A stretch of 64,000 nt of DNA from Pseudomonas abietaniphila (GCF_039697315.1 NZ_CP155619.1:1426001-1490000), one strand, 5' to 3'; counted from the stretch's first letter, positions 12,215 to 22,690 are shown. Notes: a model not told the origin generated them from the letters alone. Program-made: numbers and translations.

Positions 12215-13012
12215 TCAGGCGCGAACCGCAAACCGGCGCTCGCGCATCGGCGCGTTTGCCTCCTGCGGCTGCTCCAGGACCATGCACCGTTCCAGAAACA
12301 GGTACATGTACTCGTAACTCTTGCACACTGCCATTCTCAGGTCCGCCTGCAACTGCTCGCTGGGATTGTTACCGGCCAGCGTGCAGATGATCTCCAGGGC
12401 TTCCCAAGGGTGGGAGTCGTCGTACTGCGCATGCATCTTCAACCACTTCATGGCGCGCTTTCGCAGATCCGGCGGGAACATATCTGCGTATGTCTCTTGC
12501 GAACATACGACAGCAGACCATTCGCCGGTCGCGCCTTCAATGGCGTAGTTAGTGGCTGCGATCGCGACAACCAACGGCTCCGATGAACAGCTGTGCCAGC
12601 ACCAGTGATTGAGTGCGTGCAACTCTGACGGAACGCGTTGCGCTTGCAGGTCCTCCAGCGTGACCCCGTGGGCCGCGCTCCAGTTCACCCAGTAATCGGC
12701 ATGATTGAGCTCCACCCGAATATTGCGCATCAGCCAGCGACGCGCCATGTCTTCGCCCGGATGACGGGCAAAACGGGTTTTGGTCAGGTTATGCGCCATG
12801 TAGACCGCAAACTGTTCAACAACAGGCCATCCACCAATCAGGTACTGGCGCATGGTTCTCGAACTGAGCCGCCCATCTCTCATACGTTGATAAAGTTCAT
12901 GCCCTACCACGCGTGCCTTGGCTTCGCTGCAATCCTTGATCAACTGCTGCGCCCAAGCGGGGTAACTGCTGGCATCCATCAGCGGACCGGTTCTTATGAA
13001 CATATCGATCAC
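12215..13012 (-). CDS. undA: UndA: non-heme iron oxidase forming 1-undecene from lauric acid
   Basis: A TenA/PqqC-fold oxidase of 265 aa, strongly similar as recalled to UndA of P. fluorescens Pf-5, which oxidatively decarboxylates dodecanoic acid to the volatile 1-undecene. A GTG start at 13012 is chosen: AAGGAG (13020-13025) is 7 bp upstream, and the protein then begins MIDMFIRTGPLM, matching the UndA N-terminus. With this start the iron-ligand residues fall at E101 and H104 (VELNHADYW), E159 (YAIEGATGEW) and H194 (MHAQYDDSHPW), as in UndA. Alternative ATG starts at 13003 or 12979 lack a well-spaced ribosome-binding site. It lies 36 bp after rbdA on the same strand. Confidence 0.88.
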   Translation of the reverse strand: MIDMFIRTGPLMDASSYPAWAQQLIKDCSEAKARVVGHELYQRMRDGRLSSRTMRQYLIGGWPVVEQFAVYMAHNLTKTRFARHPGEDMARRWLMRNIRVELNHADYWVNWSAAHGVTLEDLQAQRVPSELHALNHWCWHSCSSEPLVVAIAATNYAIEGATGEWSAVVCSQETYADMFPPDLRKRAMKWLKMHAQYDDSHPWEALEIICTLAGNNPSEQLQADLRMAVCKSYEYMYLFLERCMVLEQPQEANAPMRERRFAVRA

Positions 13013-13048
13013 TGTGTAGCTCCTTATGTTGTGTTGCATCGAGGTTAT

Positions 13049-15514
13049 TCAGCGAAAAGTCCCGGGTGCGCTGAACAACATTGGGGTCTGCCTCGCGGGC
13101 CGTGCGTGCAGACATTCACAGGTGAATAATTGCGGTCGCTCGATAACGTACCCCTGAGCGTAGTCCACACCGATTTCCAATAACGCCTGCTCTATCTGTG
13201 GGCTTTCAACGAACTCAGCGATCGTCTGTTTGCCCATTACGTGCCCGATATGGTTGATCACTTCCACCATCGCCCGGTTGACCGGATCGTCGAGCATGTC
13301 TTTTACGAAGCTGCCATCAATCTTCAAATAATCCACAGGCAAGTGCTTCAAGTATGCGAATGACGACATGCCTGCACAGAAGTCATCCAGTGAAAAACGG
13401 CATCCCAGACTTTTGAGTTCGTTAATGAACCGAATAGCACTGCCCAAATTGGCGATCGCACTGGTTTCGGTGATTTCGAAACAGATAAGTTCAGGAGGTA
13501 TTGCGTAGATTTGGAACTGCTGTCGCAAATATTCGAGAAAAGCGTCGTCACCGATGCTGGTGCCGGACAGATTGATTGCGCAGGTGGCCATGGGCCCGGT
13601 TCGGTGGTTGTCCATCAGGCAATCGGCAATGATCTTGAAGACGTTTTGCACCACCCAACGATCCAGCGTGGTCATCATCCCGTAGCGCTCGGCGGCCGGG
13701 ATGAAGCTGTCCGGCAGGATCATGCGCCCTGACTCGTCGCGCAGCCGCAGCAGGATCTCTACGTGGCCGTTGCTGTGGGCCGCGTCGCGACTCAACGCCG
13801 CGATCTCCTGTGAGTACAGGCAGAAGCGATTGTCTTCCAGCGCCATGTGCAGGCGTTGAATCCAGGCCATTTCGCCGAAACGGGTGGACAATTCCGAGTC
13901 GTCGTCGTGATAGACCTGTACCCGGTTGCGACCTTTTTCCTTCGCCATGTAGCACGCCATGTCAGCCGCACGCAGCGAAGCTTCCAGGGTGGTAGGCGCG
14001 TCAGACACATGAACCAGGCCGACGCTGACGGTCGTCATGAACGGTCGCCCCTTCCAGACAAAATGCAGGCTCTCGACCGTCTGACGCAGGCCTTCGGCGA
14101 TCTTCTCGGCAGCCTCCGGTGAACAATGCTCGAGCAGAATGCCGAACTCGTCGCCGCCCAGACGCGCCAGTGTGTCTCCCTCCCGAATGCCCTGTTGCAG
14201 CAATGCACAGATGTGCCTGAGCAGCTCATCGCCCGCCGCGTGGCCGCTGGTGTCGTTGACCAGCTTGAACTGATCCAGGTCCAGGAACATTACCGCGTGG
14301 CGTCCCGGCAGGTGAGTCAGTCCATTCAGCGCCAATTCCAGTCGGTATTCAAATTCGCGACGGTTGGCCAAGCCCGTCAGGGCATCGTGGGTTGCCTGCC
14401 ACGACAGATTGGCGATGTACTGCCGCTCCTGGGTCATGTCGTGCAGCACCAGGACGGCGCCGCTGACCTTGCCTTCGGTGCGAATGGGCGAGCCGACCAG
14501 CGCCACCGACACCGTACTGCCGTCAAGCCGCTGAATCAGTTTTGAGTTTTCACTGCCACCGCCCAACTTGCCGCCGAGAATGTGCTCGATCAGGGTGGAG
14601 CTGTCTTTCTGGTCGTTCTCATCGAGCAGGTTGAACAGCGCCGCCAGGGGAAGTCCGACCGCCTGGTCGGTTTTCCAGTGCGTCATCTGCTCGGCCGCCG
14701 GGTTCATGTACGCGATGGCGCCATCGACATCGGTGGTGATCACGCCGTCGCCAATAGACTCCAGCGTGATTTGCGCCCGCTCCTTCTCCATCTGCAACGC
14801 CGTGGCAAAGGCATGGCGCTGCTCAAGCAGTTTGTGGGTGCGCAGCAGCGCCAGGATAATCAGCAGCACCGCCGTGGCGAGGTTCACCGCCAGCAGGATT
14901 CGCAAAATGACGCGCGACCCCTCGCCCAGCGCGTTGCTGAAGGCCATGGCCGCGGGCGTCACGCCCTCGTTGATCGCGTTGATCCGCTGCCGCCAGGCCA
15001 GCACGTCGCCGTTGGTGGCGGTGCCTTCGAGAATGCGGCCGTGCATTTCGCGGGCGACTTCATCGAGTTGAACGAGGTAGTTGTCACCGATCTTCCAACG
15101 ATCGATGGCCTTCTCCAGATAGCTGAAATGCCGGAAATTGAGATAGAGCCAGATGATGCCCTGCGCATCGTCAGGATGGTTACCACCCTGCAGGATGCCT
15201 GCAGTCGCGCGTGCTATGTCGGGAACCGGTTGATCCATCGCCACTCGCAGGTCGTGTCCGCCCTGGGGGATGGCGATGGCCTGCTGGTATTTCAGGTAGT
15301 TGATCTCGTCGCGACTGTTGGCATAGAGATTCAAATAATAGATAGCGTCCTTCTGGCCCTTGGACCAAAGGCTTTCCCCGCCAACATAACTGCGCACAGC
15401 CGACATCATGTACAGGCTGACGCAGCCGAGCAGCGCCTGCAGCAGCACCACCGCGATAAATGGCCAAACGATACCGAGAAGACGAGGCTTCTCCAGGATC
15501 CGCTTTTGCTTCAT
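13049..15514 (-). CDS. rbdA: RbdA-like membrane GGDEF/EAL protein
   Basis: 821 aa starting MKQKRILEKPRLLGIVWPF (15514; AAGGG 5 bp upstream). Order: TM1 (~12-37), periplasmic sensor loop (~40-200), TM2 (~201-226), PAS (~245-365), GGDEF (~375-540) and EAL (~560-800). GGDEF is intact (453-457) with an RxxD I-site (REGD, 444-447). The EAL site keeps ExLxR as EILLR (586-590), the NLSG, EITE and DDFCAG motifs and KIDGSFV, so both activities are possible. Synteny with the PA0853-PA0862 block supports RbdA (regulator of biofilm dispersal), recalled as 818 aa and dominated by phosphodiesterase activity. undA follows after 36 bp. Confidence 0.87.
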   Translation of the reverse strand: MKQKRILEKPRLLGIVWPFIAVVLLQALLGCVSLYMMSAVRSYVGGESLWSKGQKDAIYYLNLYANSRDEINYLKYQQAIAIPQGGHDLRVAMDQPVPDIARATAGILQGGNHPDDAQGIIWLYLNFRHFSYLEKAIDRWKIGDNYLVQLDEVAREMHGRILEGTATNGDVLAWRQRINAINEGVTPAAMAFSNALGEGSRVILRILLAVNLATAVLLIILALLRTHKLLEQRHAFATALQMEKERAQITLESIGDGVITTDVDGAIAYMNPAAEQMTHWKTDQAVGLPLAALFNLLDENDQKDSSTLIEHILGGKLGGGSENSKLIQRLDGSTVSVALVGSPIRTEGKVSGAVLVLHDMTQERQYIANLSWQATHDALTGLANRREFEYRLELALNGLTHLPGRHAVMFLDLDQFKLVNDTSGHAAGDELLRHICALLQQGIREGDTLARLGGDEFGILLEHCSPEAAEKIAEGLRQTVESLHFVWKGRPFMTTVSVGLVHVSDAPTTLEASLRAADMACYMAKEKGRNRVQVYHDDDSELSTRFGEMAWIQRLHMALEDNRFCLYSQEIAALSRDAAHSNGHVEILLRLRDESGRMILPDSFIPAAERYGMMTTLDRWVVQNVFKIIADCLMDNHRTGPMATCAINLSGTSIGDDAFLEYLRQQFQIYAIPPELICFEITETSAIANLGSAIRFINELKSLGCRFSLDDFCAGMSSFAYLKHLPVDYLKIDGSFVKDMLDDPVNRAMVEVINHIGHVMGKQTIAEFVESPQIEQALLEIGVDYAQGYVIERPQLFTCECLHARPARQTPMLFSAPGTFR

Positions 15515-15786
15515 GGTGTCCCTTTCATCAGCACTGCCAGTACTCACTCCCTTCGTTCAGGCGACCTTCCTGACCAGACAAGGGACTCGGCTAATTTCCA
15601 CGATGCAGCGGGGTAATACTCACATCTCGTACAAGACCTTAGGCGTTAACCTGGACCGGAGAGACGTAAATATGACGCTTTTCACACTTTCCTGAAATAC
15701 ACGGGTCAAGCATAGCCTAAGAATTGACGTGTTCCACTGGCGATACGCCATTTAGGACTCGTTATGCAAAAAACCGACAAGATGTA

Positions 15787-17619
15787 TCAGAGCTGTTGCA
15801 GGTGTCCGTAGAGACGTGCATACAGCCCGCCGTCAGCAATCAGTTGTTGATGGTCGCCATCCTCGGCGATGCTGCCGCCATCGAACACCAGGACCCGGTC
15901 TGCTTGCTTCACCGCCGACAGGCGATGCGCAATGATCAGCGTGGTCCGGCCACTGAGAAAGCGATTCAACGCTTGATGCAGGTTGTACTCGGTCGCGGCG
16001 TCCAGTGCCGAGGTCGCCTCGTCGAGGATCACCACCTTGGGATCGGCGAGCACCATGCGAGCGATCGCCAGGCGCTGACGCTGGCCGCCGGACAGCCGCA
16101 CCCCGGAACGCCCGACGACACTGTCCAGCCCCTGCGGAAGCGCGCGAATGGTCGCGTCCAGCTGAGCGATTTCCAGCGCCTGCCAGCACGCCTCATCGCT
16201 GCGCTCGCGACCCATCGCCAGGTTGGCCCTGACGGTGTCGTTGAACAATGCAGGGTGCTGCAACACGACCGCCACGTGCTCTCTAACGGTTTCAAGCCCG
16301 ATGTCCTGCAGGGTAGCGCCACCGAAACGGATGGTCCCGGCCTTGGGGCTGTAGAGGCCCAGCAGCAATTGCACCAGGGTGCTCTTGCCCCCGCCGCTGG
16401 CGCCAACGATTGCCACTTTCTCACCGGGTGTGATCGACAGGTCCAGATGATCGAGGACCAGCTCCTCGTTGTAGCCGAAGCACAGGCCACTCACGTCGAT
16501 GCTGACAGTCTCACGCCCCACGAAGGGATTGAGCTTCCCTTCGTACTGAGGCTCGTCGGCGCGCGCCAGCAGTTCGTTAATGCGCGTCAGCGCGCCGCCC
16601 GCCGCATAGAACGCGTATTGCAGATTCAGCAATTGCTCAACGGGACCGATCATGAACCACAGGTAGCTGAAGACAGCGAGCATGTGTCCAATGGACAGGT
16701 CGGAAAACAGCACGGTGAGCATTGCCGCTGCGCGAAAGATATCGATGCCGAACTGGAACAACAGGCCACTGGCACGGCCCGACGCATCGCTCTTCCACTG
16801 CGAGGCGACGGCAAAATCGCGCACTTCTCTGGCCCGCAAGTCCAGACGGCCGAGGAAATAACCCTGCCGGTTGCCGGCACGGATTTCCTGAATGGCGTCC
16901 AGGGTTTCGGTCAGCGCCTGGGTAAAACGCGAGGTGCTGTCGTTCTCCAGCTTTTTGAGGTGTTTGACGCGCTTGCCCAGCTTGACCGTGGCGTAAATCA
17001 CCAAGGGGTTGAAGAGCAGGATCAACAGCGCCAGCTGCCAGTGCATCCAGACCAGAATCGCCGCGGTGCCGGTCAATGTCAGCATGGCGACGAGGAATTT
17101 GCTGAGGGTTTCGCCGACGAACTTGTCCACCGTATCCAGATCGGTGACCAGATGGGCGGTGACGGTCCCGCTGCCCAGACTTTCGTACTCGCCCAGCGAG
17201 ATACGCTTGAGTCGTTCGATCAGTCGGATGCGGATGCGATAAACGATGTCTTTGGCCAGCCCGGCGAACAGGCGCGCCTGAATCACGTTGAACAGCAACG
17301 CACCGAGCCGCAGACATAGCGTCGTGACCAGCATCAAGCCAATGTAGCCCACGGGCTTGTGGAGGCTGGCGGGCAGGAACTGGTTCATGAAAATCAGCGC
17401 GGTGTCGCCCTTCCCCAGCAACACCTCGTCCACCAGTAACGGCAGGAGCAAAGGAATCGGCACCGAGCAGAGCACCGCCAGTACGGCGACTCCGTTAGCG
17501 ATCCATAGCGCTTTTTTGTGCCGGAGGGCAAGACGACGAATCTGCTGCCAATCCAGGCGATCCGTCTGGACAGCATCTGCGGTGTGAGCGGAGCTTTCTA
17601 TCTCGTGGGAATCACGCAC
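15787..17619 (-). CDS. MsbA-like ABC exporter (fused permease and ATPase)
   Basis: A half-transporter of 610 aa with an ABC-B membrane domain (six predicted helices, ~35-335) followed by an ATPase domain: Walker A GASGGGKST (~405), signature LSGGQRQR and Walker B VVILDEATSALD. It is expected to work as a homodimer in the inner membrane; the substrate is unknown. It is separate from the msbA-lpxK locus, so a lipid A role is not assumed. Its start overlaps the preceding DsbA-like gene by 8 bp, indicating an operon trhO-dsbA-like-ABC. Confidence 0.9.
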   Translation of the reverse strand: MRDSHEIESSAHTADAVQTDRLDWQQIRRLALRHKKALWIANGVAVLAVLCSVPIPLLLPLLVDEVLLGKGDTALIFMNQFLPASLHKPVGYIGLMLVTTLCLRLGALLFNVIQARLFAGLAKDIVYRIRIRLIERLKRISLGEYESLGSGTVTAHLVTDLDTVDKFVGETLSKFLVAMLTLTGTAAILVWMHWQLALLILLFNPLVIYATVKLGKRVKHLKKLENDSTSRFTQALTETLDAIQEIRAGNRQGYFLGRLDLRAREVRDFAVASQWKSDASGRASGLLFQFGIDIFRAAAMLTVLFSDLSIGHMLAVFSYLWFMIGPVEQLLNLQYAFYAAGGALTRINELLARADEPQYEGKLNPFVGRETVSIDVSGLCFGYNEELVLDHLDLSITPGEKVAIVGASGGGKSTLVQLLLGLYSPKAGTIRFGGATLQDIGLETVREHVAVVLQHPALFNDTVRANLAMGRERSDEACWQALEIAQLDATIRALPQGLDSVVGRSGVRLSGGQRQRLAIARMVLADPKVVILDEATSALDAATEYNLHQALNRFLSGRTTLIIAHRLSAVKQADRVLVFDGGSIAEDGDHQQLIADGGLYARLYGHLQQL

Positions 17620-18247
17620 TGGCTGCGCGCTCCAGCCAACGGCTGAGCATGGGCGCCAGTTCTTCCAGCGATTGGTAACCGTTGGTCAGCAGAGCCAATT
17701 GGCCGTTACGTTCGGCCAGCAAGGTGGGGAAACCGGCGATGCCGAGGTCCTGCACCCAAGAGAAATCGGATGCCGTGGCGGCATGCTGTTCCGCGCTGTC
17801 GAAGGCATCGGCGAACTCGATGCGTGGCAAACCGGCTTTTTCCGCCAACTCCGCCAGCACCGACGCCTTGGTGACATCACGCCCCTCAAGGTAAAACGCG
17901 TGCTGAATCTCCTTGACCAGTTTCCAGGCGACGTCTGGCGCCAGACTGCGCGCCGCGACGATGGCACGGCACGCGGGTTCGGTGTCATAAACGAAGCCAT
18001 CGGGCAACGCGCCCTCGAACTGAAACGCCTGGCCGGTGGTGTCGTGCACCGCCTGCCAGTGCTCAAGGATGTAACGACGGGTGTTCGGTTCAAGTGCCGC
18101 CCCGCTGCCGGTGCGCAAGCCGCCCACCACCAGATGCAACGGCAGGCCCGCCGCCTTCGCCTGTTCGACCAATGCGTCCGCCAAGGGTGCAAACCCCCAG
18201 CACCACGAACACATCGGGTCCATCACGTAGAGCAGGCGGGCGTGCAT
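17612..18247 (-). CDS. DsbA-family (FrnE-like) oxidoreductase
   Basis: 211 aa with a thioredoxin-fold N-terminus holding a CSWC pair (C13, C16) in DPMCSWCWGF, an inserted helical domain, and the cis-proline region IAGFPTLLAE. No signal peptide is visible, so it is likely cytoplasmic, like FrnE or 2-hydroxychromene-2-carboxylate isomerase-type members, rather than a periplasmic DsbA. It sits 3 bp after trhO and overlaps the ABC exporter. The substrate is unknown. Confidence 0.85.
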   Translation of the reverse strand: MHARLLYVMDPMCSWCWGFAPLADALVEQAKAAGLPLHLVVGGLRTGSGAALEPNTRRYILEHWQAVHDTTGQAFQFEGALPDGFVYDTEPACRAIVAARSLAPDVAWKLVKEIQHAFYLEGRDVTKASVLAELAEKAGLPRIEFADAFDSAEQHAATASDFSWVQDLGIAGFPTLLAERNGQLALLTNGYQSLEELAPMLSRWLERAASA

Positions 18248-18250
18248 GGG

Positions 18251-19231
18251 TCAGGCCTCGTTGGTCTGTTTTTCGTGGGTCTGTGCTTCGTTGCCATCCA
18301 GCAGACGATAATTACGGCCGATCGGGTGCGGCTGGTTACGCGCCTTCGCCAGTTCGATCTGCTTTTGCCGGTCGATGGCGCTGCGGCGGGTTTTCTCGCT
18401 CAGCGTATCCCAGCAATGGGGGCAACTGACACCGGGCGAGTAGTGTTCACTGGCCCGGTCTTCAGCACTGATCGGCGTGCGGCAGGCATGACATTGATCG
18501 TAGTCGCCTTCGGTCAGGTCATGACGTACGGTCACGCGGTTGTCGAACACGAAGCAGTCGCCCCGCCACCGGCTTTCTTCCTGCGGCACTTCTTCCAGGT
18601 ATTTCAGGATGCCGCCCTTGAGGTGATACACCTCTTCGAAGCCTTCGCCAAGCATGTAGCTCGAGGCTTTTTCACAGCGGATCCCGCCGGTGCAGAACAT
18701 TGCGACTTTCTTGTGCCTGGCCGGATCGAAGTTGGCTTTGATGTATTCGGGGAACTCACGGAACGTGGTGGTTTTCGGGTCAATGGCGCCCTCGAACGTC
18801 CCGATGGACACTTCGTAATCGTTACGGGTGTCGATCAGCAGCACTTCCGGATCGGCGATCAGGTCGTTCCAGTCCTGCGGCTCGACGTAGGTGCCGACCG
18901 CTTTGTTCGGGTCTACGCCTTCGACGCCCAGGGTGACGATTTCTTTCTTGAGTTTGACTTTGGTGCGATAGAACGGCTGCTCGTCGCAATACGACTCTTT
19001 GTGATCGATGTCGTCCATGCGCGGATCGTTCTTCAGCCAGGCCATCAGCCCGTCGATGCCTTCGCGGCTGCCGGAAACGGTGCCATTGATGCCCTCTTCG
19101 GCAATCAGCAGCGTGCCTTTGATGCCGTTGTCGACCATCGCCTTGAGCAACGGCTCGCGCAGCTCGACGTAGTCCGAAAGGGTGACGAATTTGTACAGCG
19201 CCGCGACGACGATGGGTGCGGTTTGGGTCAT
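18251..19231 (-). CDS. trhO: tRNA uridine(34) hydroxylase (rhodanese family)
   Basis: YceA/TrhO catalyses oxygen-dependent 5-hydroxylation of U34 in tRNAs decoding NNU/NNG. The start [16 protein letters not shown] (19231) gives 326 aa, the family length; the upstream extension is not conserved. It has an acylphosphatase-like N-domain (~1-110), a rhodanese domain with the active cysteine C180 in FCTGGIRC, and a C-terminal zinc-type region (CHAC...CPHC). It is the first gene of a run with the DsbA-like protein and ABC exporter. Confidence 0.93.
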   Translation of the reverse strand: MTQTAPIVVAALYKFVTLSDYVELREPLLKAMVDNGIKGTLLIAEEGINGTVSGSREGIDGLMAWLKNDPRMDDIDHKESYCDEQPFYRTKVKLKKEIVTLGVEGVDPNKAVGTYVEPQDWNDLIADPEVLLIDTRNDYEVSIGTFEGAIDPKTTTFREFPEYIKANFDPARHKKVAMFCTGGIRCEKASSYMLGEGFEEVYHLKGGILKYLEEVPQEESRWRGDCFVFDNRVTVRHDLTEGDYDQCHACRTPISAEDRASEHYSPGVSCPHCWDTLSEKTRRSAIDRQKQIELAKARNQPHPIGRNYRLLDGNEAQTHEKQTNEA

Positions 19232-19408
19232 GTTGCGTCTCCAGGTGGTGACCCTCGCAAAGGGCCTACCGGATGAAAATTCAGGTGAAAGCGTGCCGAC
19301 CCGGCAACGCGGCGCGGATTCTAGCAAAAATCGGAGGGAAGCAGACAGAGAGGTGGATCAGCGGAGAATGATGCAGGTCAACAGAAGTGCCTCAGGCGTG
19401 CAGCTTGC

Positions 19409-19499
19409 CTGTGGGAGCGAATTCATTCGCGAAAAACAGAGCAGGCGACGCGGATGCATGGACTGGAACACTGTCTCGCGAATGAATTCGCTCCCACAG
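19409..19499. repeat. REPIN, family B
   Basis: Inward-facing copies of CTGTGGGAGCGAATTCATTC (19409) and its reverse complement (to 19499) around a ~45-bp spacer, between bolA and trhO. Confidence 0.9.
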
Positions 19500-19550
19500 G
19501 GAAACGCATTCATCCACGAAGACGGGCCGAAACCGGGTTACGTACCCCGC

Positions 19551-19847
19551 TCAGTCATGTCCACCGGCGCAGGTCGGCGAAGCCGGCGCAGCGCCGAGCT
19601 TCGACCATTCTTCCGGGGTGTAGGTGTGCAGCGCCAGCGCATGGAACTCACCCATCAAACCGCCCAGCAGGCCGTAGACCTTCTGGTGACGCTTGACGGC
19701 GTTGAGGCCAGCGAACTGCTCGCTGACCACCACCGCTTTATAGTGAGTGTCCGAGCCACGACTGTGCATGTGGCTTTCGTTGAGCACCTGAAGGTACTCG
19801 GGCTGAAAGACCGCCAACGCGGATTCGATTCGCTGTTGCATGCTCAT
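19551..19847 (-). CDS. bolA: BolA family protein
   Basis: 98 aa with the BolA/IbaG fold: NESHMHSRGSDTHYKAVVVS, the conserved helix AVKRHQKVYGLLG and a histidine in FHALALHTYTPEEW that can ligate a [2Fe-2S] cluster shared with a monothiol glutaredoxin. In Gammaproteobacteria BolA affects cell shape, biofilm formation and stress response. It lies 13 bp downstream of the DUF2059 gene. Distinguishing BolA from IbaG is by synteny only (PA0857, recalled). Confidence 0.92.
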   Translation of the reverse strand: MSMQQRIESALAVFQPEYLQVLNESHMHSRGSDTHYKAVVVSEQFAGLNAVKRHQKVYGLLGGLMGEFHALALHTYTPEEWSKLGAAPASPTCAGGHD

Positions 19848-19860
19848 GTCGTGATTTCGC

Positions 19861-20397
19861 TTATGGCTTCTTGGCAGGGGCAGCCGGTGCGGTGCCTTTG
19901 GCGCCAGCAGGTACCAGCTCTTTGGTCATGGACTCCAGCAGACCGGTCACCACAGGCACTGCAGGCTGCAGTTTTTCCTGGGTCATCTGGAACGATTGCT
20001 GGCTGATCTGTGGCATCTTGGCCTGGACTTTCTTGCCCAGCGGCGACTGATAGAAGGCAACCAGGTCTTTCAGCTCGGATTCGGTGAAGTTATCGGTGTA
20101 CAGCTTGACCATGTCAGGCTGCAGTTTGTCCCAGCCAATGGCTTTGTCCAACGCAGCATTGGCCTTGGCCTGATAGCTTTCCAGCACCGCTTTCTTGGAA
20201 TCAGGGGCTTTGGTTTCGGCGAAACGCTGGGCGAACATTTGCTGCGCTTGCATGTAAATCGGCGCACCCAACTGATCGGCATGGGCCAGTTTGAGGAACG
20301 CTACAGCGCTGGCTTCATGGCTGGCGGTGGCGGCGAGAACCTGGCCGCTGGCGCATGCCAGAGCGACCGCAGCACAGATGGCGCGAAGACGGGTCAT
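19861..20397 (-). CDS. DUF2059 exported protein
   Basis: 178 aa with a signal peptide (MTRLRAICAAVALACASGQVLA, cleavage near residue 22) and a helical DUF2059 domain (~60-150) containing LYTDNFTESELKDLVAFYQSPLGKK-type spacing typical of the family. The tail is Ala/Pro/Lys-rich and low-complexity. It is presumably periplasmic. No function is established for the domain; co-transcription with bolA is likely from the 13-bp gap. Confidence 0.85.
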   Translation of the reverse strand: MTRLRAICAAVALACASGQVLAATASHEASAVAFLKLAHADQLGAPIYMQAQQMFAQRFAETKAPDSKKAVLESYQAKANAALDKAIGWDKLQPDMVKLYTDNFTESELKDLVAFYQSPLGKKVQAKMPQISQQSFQMTQEKLQPAVPVVTGLLESMTKELVPAGAKGTAPAAPAKKP

Positions 20398-20658
20398 CGA
20401 GTTTCCTTATCTAGCAGGCGAGGCTGAACCCCAAGGCCGAGCATTCTGCGCCCCTTTTCGCCTTGCGCTCAACCCCCGGTGCTACGAGCGGTTAAATAGC
20501 CGCCACATGGCACGGGCTTGCCATGAAGGTTTCACGCGACCAGATCTTGCGTTTTGTCGCACACTAGAGGCTCATGTTCTTACCGCGCAGCCCGTACCGG
20601 GAACCGAACCCGCTCCGCGGGTACTAAACTGCGCTAACGATCTTAAGGAGTGAGTCCA

Positions 20659-22053
20659 GTGAGCCGTACCGAAACCGACAGCATAGGTCCGATCGAAGTC
20701 CCCGAAGACGCTTACTGGGGGGCACAAACTCAACGATCCCTGATCAACTTCGCCATCGGCCAGGAACGCATGCCGTTGCCGGTGCTTCACGCCCTGGCGC
20801 TGATCAAGAAAGCGGCGGCCCGCGTCAACGACCGCAATGGCGACCTGCCTGCCGACATTGCCCGCCTGATCGAACAGTCCGCCGATGAGGTGCTTGGTGG
20901 CAAGCTCGACGACCAGTTCCCGCTCGTGGTCTGGCAGACCGGCAGTGGTACGCAGAGCAACATGAACGTCAACGAGGTCATCGCCGGACGGGCCAACGAG
21001 CTGGCTGGCAACGGTCGCGGCGGCAAGTCGCCGGTCCATCCGAACGATCACGTCAACCGCTCTCAGAGCTCCAACGATTGCTTCCCGACCGCCATGCACA
21101 TCGCGGCGGCGCAAGCGGTAAAAGAGCAGTTGCTGCCCGCCATCGCCGAGCTCTCCTCGGGGATCGCCGAACAGTCGTCGCGCTACATGACCCTGGTGAA
21201 AACCGGCCGTACGCACATGATGGACGCGACCCCGATCACCTTCGGTCAGGAGCTGTCGGCCTACGTGGCACAGCTCGACTATGCCGAAAAGAGCATTCGT
21301 GCGGCCCTCCCCGCTGTCTGCGAACTGGCTCAGGGCGGCACCGCCGTCGGCACCGGCCTCAATTCTCCGCATGGTTTTGCCGAAGCGGTGGCCGCTGAAC
21401 TGGCGGCTTTGTCGGGGTTGCCGTTTGTCACAGCACCCAACAAATTCGCCGCGCTGGCAGGTCACGAGCCGTTGACCGCACTGTCCGGCGCACTGAAAAC
21501 CCTGGCCGTGACGTTGATGAAAATTGCCAACGACCTGCGCCTGCTGGGTTCGGGCCCGCGTGCCGGTCTGGCAGAAGTCAAATTGCCCGCCAACGAACCT
21601 GGCAGCTCGATCATGCCTGGCAAGGTCAACCCGACGCAGTGCGAAGCACTGTCGATGCTGGCGTGCCAGGTCATGGGCAATGACACCACGATTACCTTCG
21701 CGGCCAGTCAGGGTCACCTGCAACTGAACGTGTTCAAACCGGTGATCATTCACAACCTGTTGCAATCGATCCGGTTGCTGGGCGACGGCTGCCGCAACTT
21801 CAACGAACACTGCATCGCGGGCATGGAGCCTGACGCCGGGAAGATGGCTGAGCACCTGGAGCGCGGCCTGATGTTGGTCACGGCGCTGAACCCACATATC
21901 GGTTACGACAAATCCGCGCAAATCGCCAAGAAAGCCTACAGCGAAGGGCTGACCCTGCGCGAAGCTGCGCTGCAACTGGGCTTCCTCACGGACGCCGAGT
22001 TCGACGCCTGGGTCCGTCCGGAGAAGATGCTCGAGGCCGGTAGCAATGGCTGA
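20659..22053 (+). CDS. fumC: Class II fumarate hydratase
   Basis: An oxygen-stable, iron-independent fumarase interconverting fumarate and malate. The start is taken as GTG at 20659 ([20 protein letters not shown]), 8 bp after AAGGAG; the GTG three codons upstream overlaps that site. This gives 464 aa, the family length. Motifs include the substrate-site [10 protein letters not shown] and the superfamily signature [11 protein letters not shown]. The gene order (bolA, DUF2059, fumC, oxidoreductase) matches fumC2 of P. aeruginosa as recalled, not the sodA-linked fumC1. Confidence 0.96.
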   Translation: MSRTETDSIGPIEVPEDAYWGAQTQRSLINFAIGQERMPLPVLHALALIKKAAARVNDRNGDLPADIARLIEQSADEVLGGKLDDQFPLVVWQTGSGTQSNMNVNEVIAGRANELAGNGRGGKSPVHPNDHVNRSQSSNDCFPTAMHIAAAQAVKEQLLPAIAELSSGIAEQSSRYMTLVKTGRTHMMDATPITFGQELSAYVAQLDYAEKSIRAALPAVCELAQGGTAVGTGLNSPHGFAEAVAAELAALSGLPFVTAPNKFAALAGHEPLTALSGALKTLAVTLMKIANDLRLLGSGPRAGLAEVKLPANEPGSSIMPGKVNPTQCEALSMLACQVMGNDTTITFAASQGHLQLNVFKPVIIHNLLQSIRLLGDGCRNFNEHCIAGMEPDAGKMAEHLERGLMLVTALNPHIGYDKSAQIAKKAYSEGLTLREAALQLGFLTDAEFDAWVRPEKMLEAGSNG

Positions 22054-22660
22054 GCCGATCAGCGGCGCCACCCCACTGGAAGGGTATGGCAAACGCATCC
22101 TGATGGTCATCGGTACGCCGAAGACCATCAGCCTGGGTCACGCGCTGGGTGAGGCTTATGCCCAAGGCGCGCGGAGTCAGGGTCATGTGGTGCGCGTGCT
22201 GAAGCTGGAAGAACTGGATTTTGACCCGGTGCTGCGTGGCGGCTATGAATCAAGTCAGACGCTGGAGCATGATCTGCTGGAGGCTCAGCGAGAGATTCAT
22301 TGGGCCCAGCATCTGGTGTTCGTTTATCCGGTCTGGTGGGGCGGGCTCCCCAGCCTGCTCAGTGGATTCTTCGACCGGGTGTTCATGCCCGGTTTCGCCT
22401 TCAAGGCCCACGGCCGTCATCATCCGTCGAACGAGCTGCTCAAGGGCCGGACCGCCGAGTTGCTGGTGACGCTGGACACGCCTTCACGCTACTTTCGCTG
22501 GGTGCTCAAAGCCCCGGCGCATCGGCAGATGACGAAGGCGATTCTGGAGTTCTGCGGGATCAAAACCACCCGCCTAACGGAATTTTCCCCGGTTCGCACG
22601 TCGACCGAGGAACAGCGGCAGCAGTGGATTCATCAGGCTGAAGCGCTGGGTAAACGCTGA
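22046..22660 (+). CDS. NAD(P)H-dependent oxidoreductase (flavodoxin-like quinone reductase)
   Basis: 204 aa of the KefF/MdaB/NQO1-like flavodoxin-2 family. It begins with a P-loop-like flavin phosphate site ([17 protein letters not shown]) and contains [23 protein letters not shown], the FMN-binding stretch. It is expected to be a cytoplasmic two-electron quinone reductase. It overlaps the fumC 3' end by 8 bp and is therefore translationally coupled to it; the biological link is not clear. Confidence 0.88.
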   Translation: MAEPISGATPLEGYGKRILMVIGTPKTISLGHALGEAYAQGARSQGHVVRVLKLEELDFDPVLRGGYESSQTLEHDLLEAQREIHWAQHLVFVYPVWWGGLPSLLSGFFDRVFMPGFAFKAHGRHHPSNELLKGRTAELLVTLDTPSRYFRWVLKAPAHRQMTKAILEFCGIKTTRLTEFSPVRTSTEEQRQQWIHQAEALGKR

Positions 22661-22690
22661 CCCCTCATCGTGTGAAAGCCAGTCATCCTC

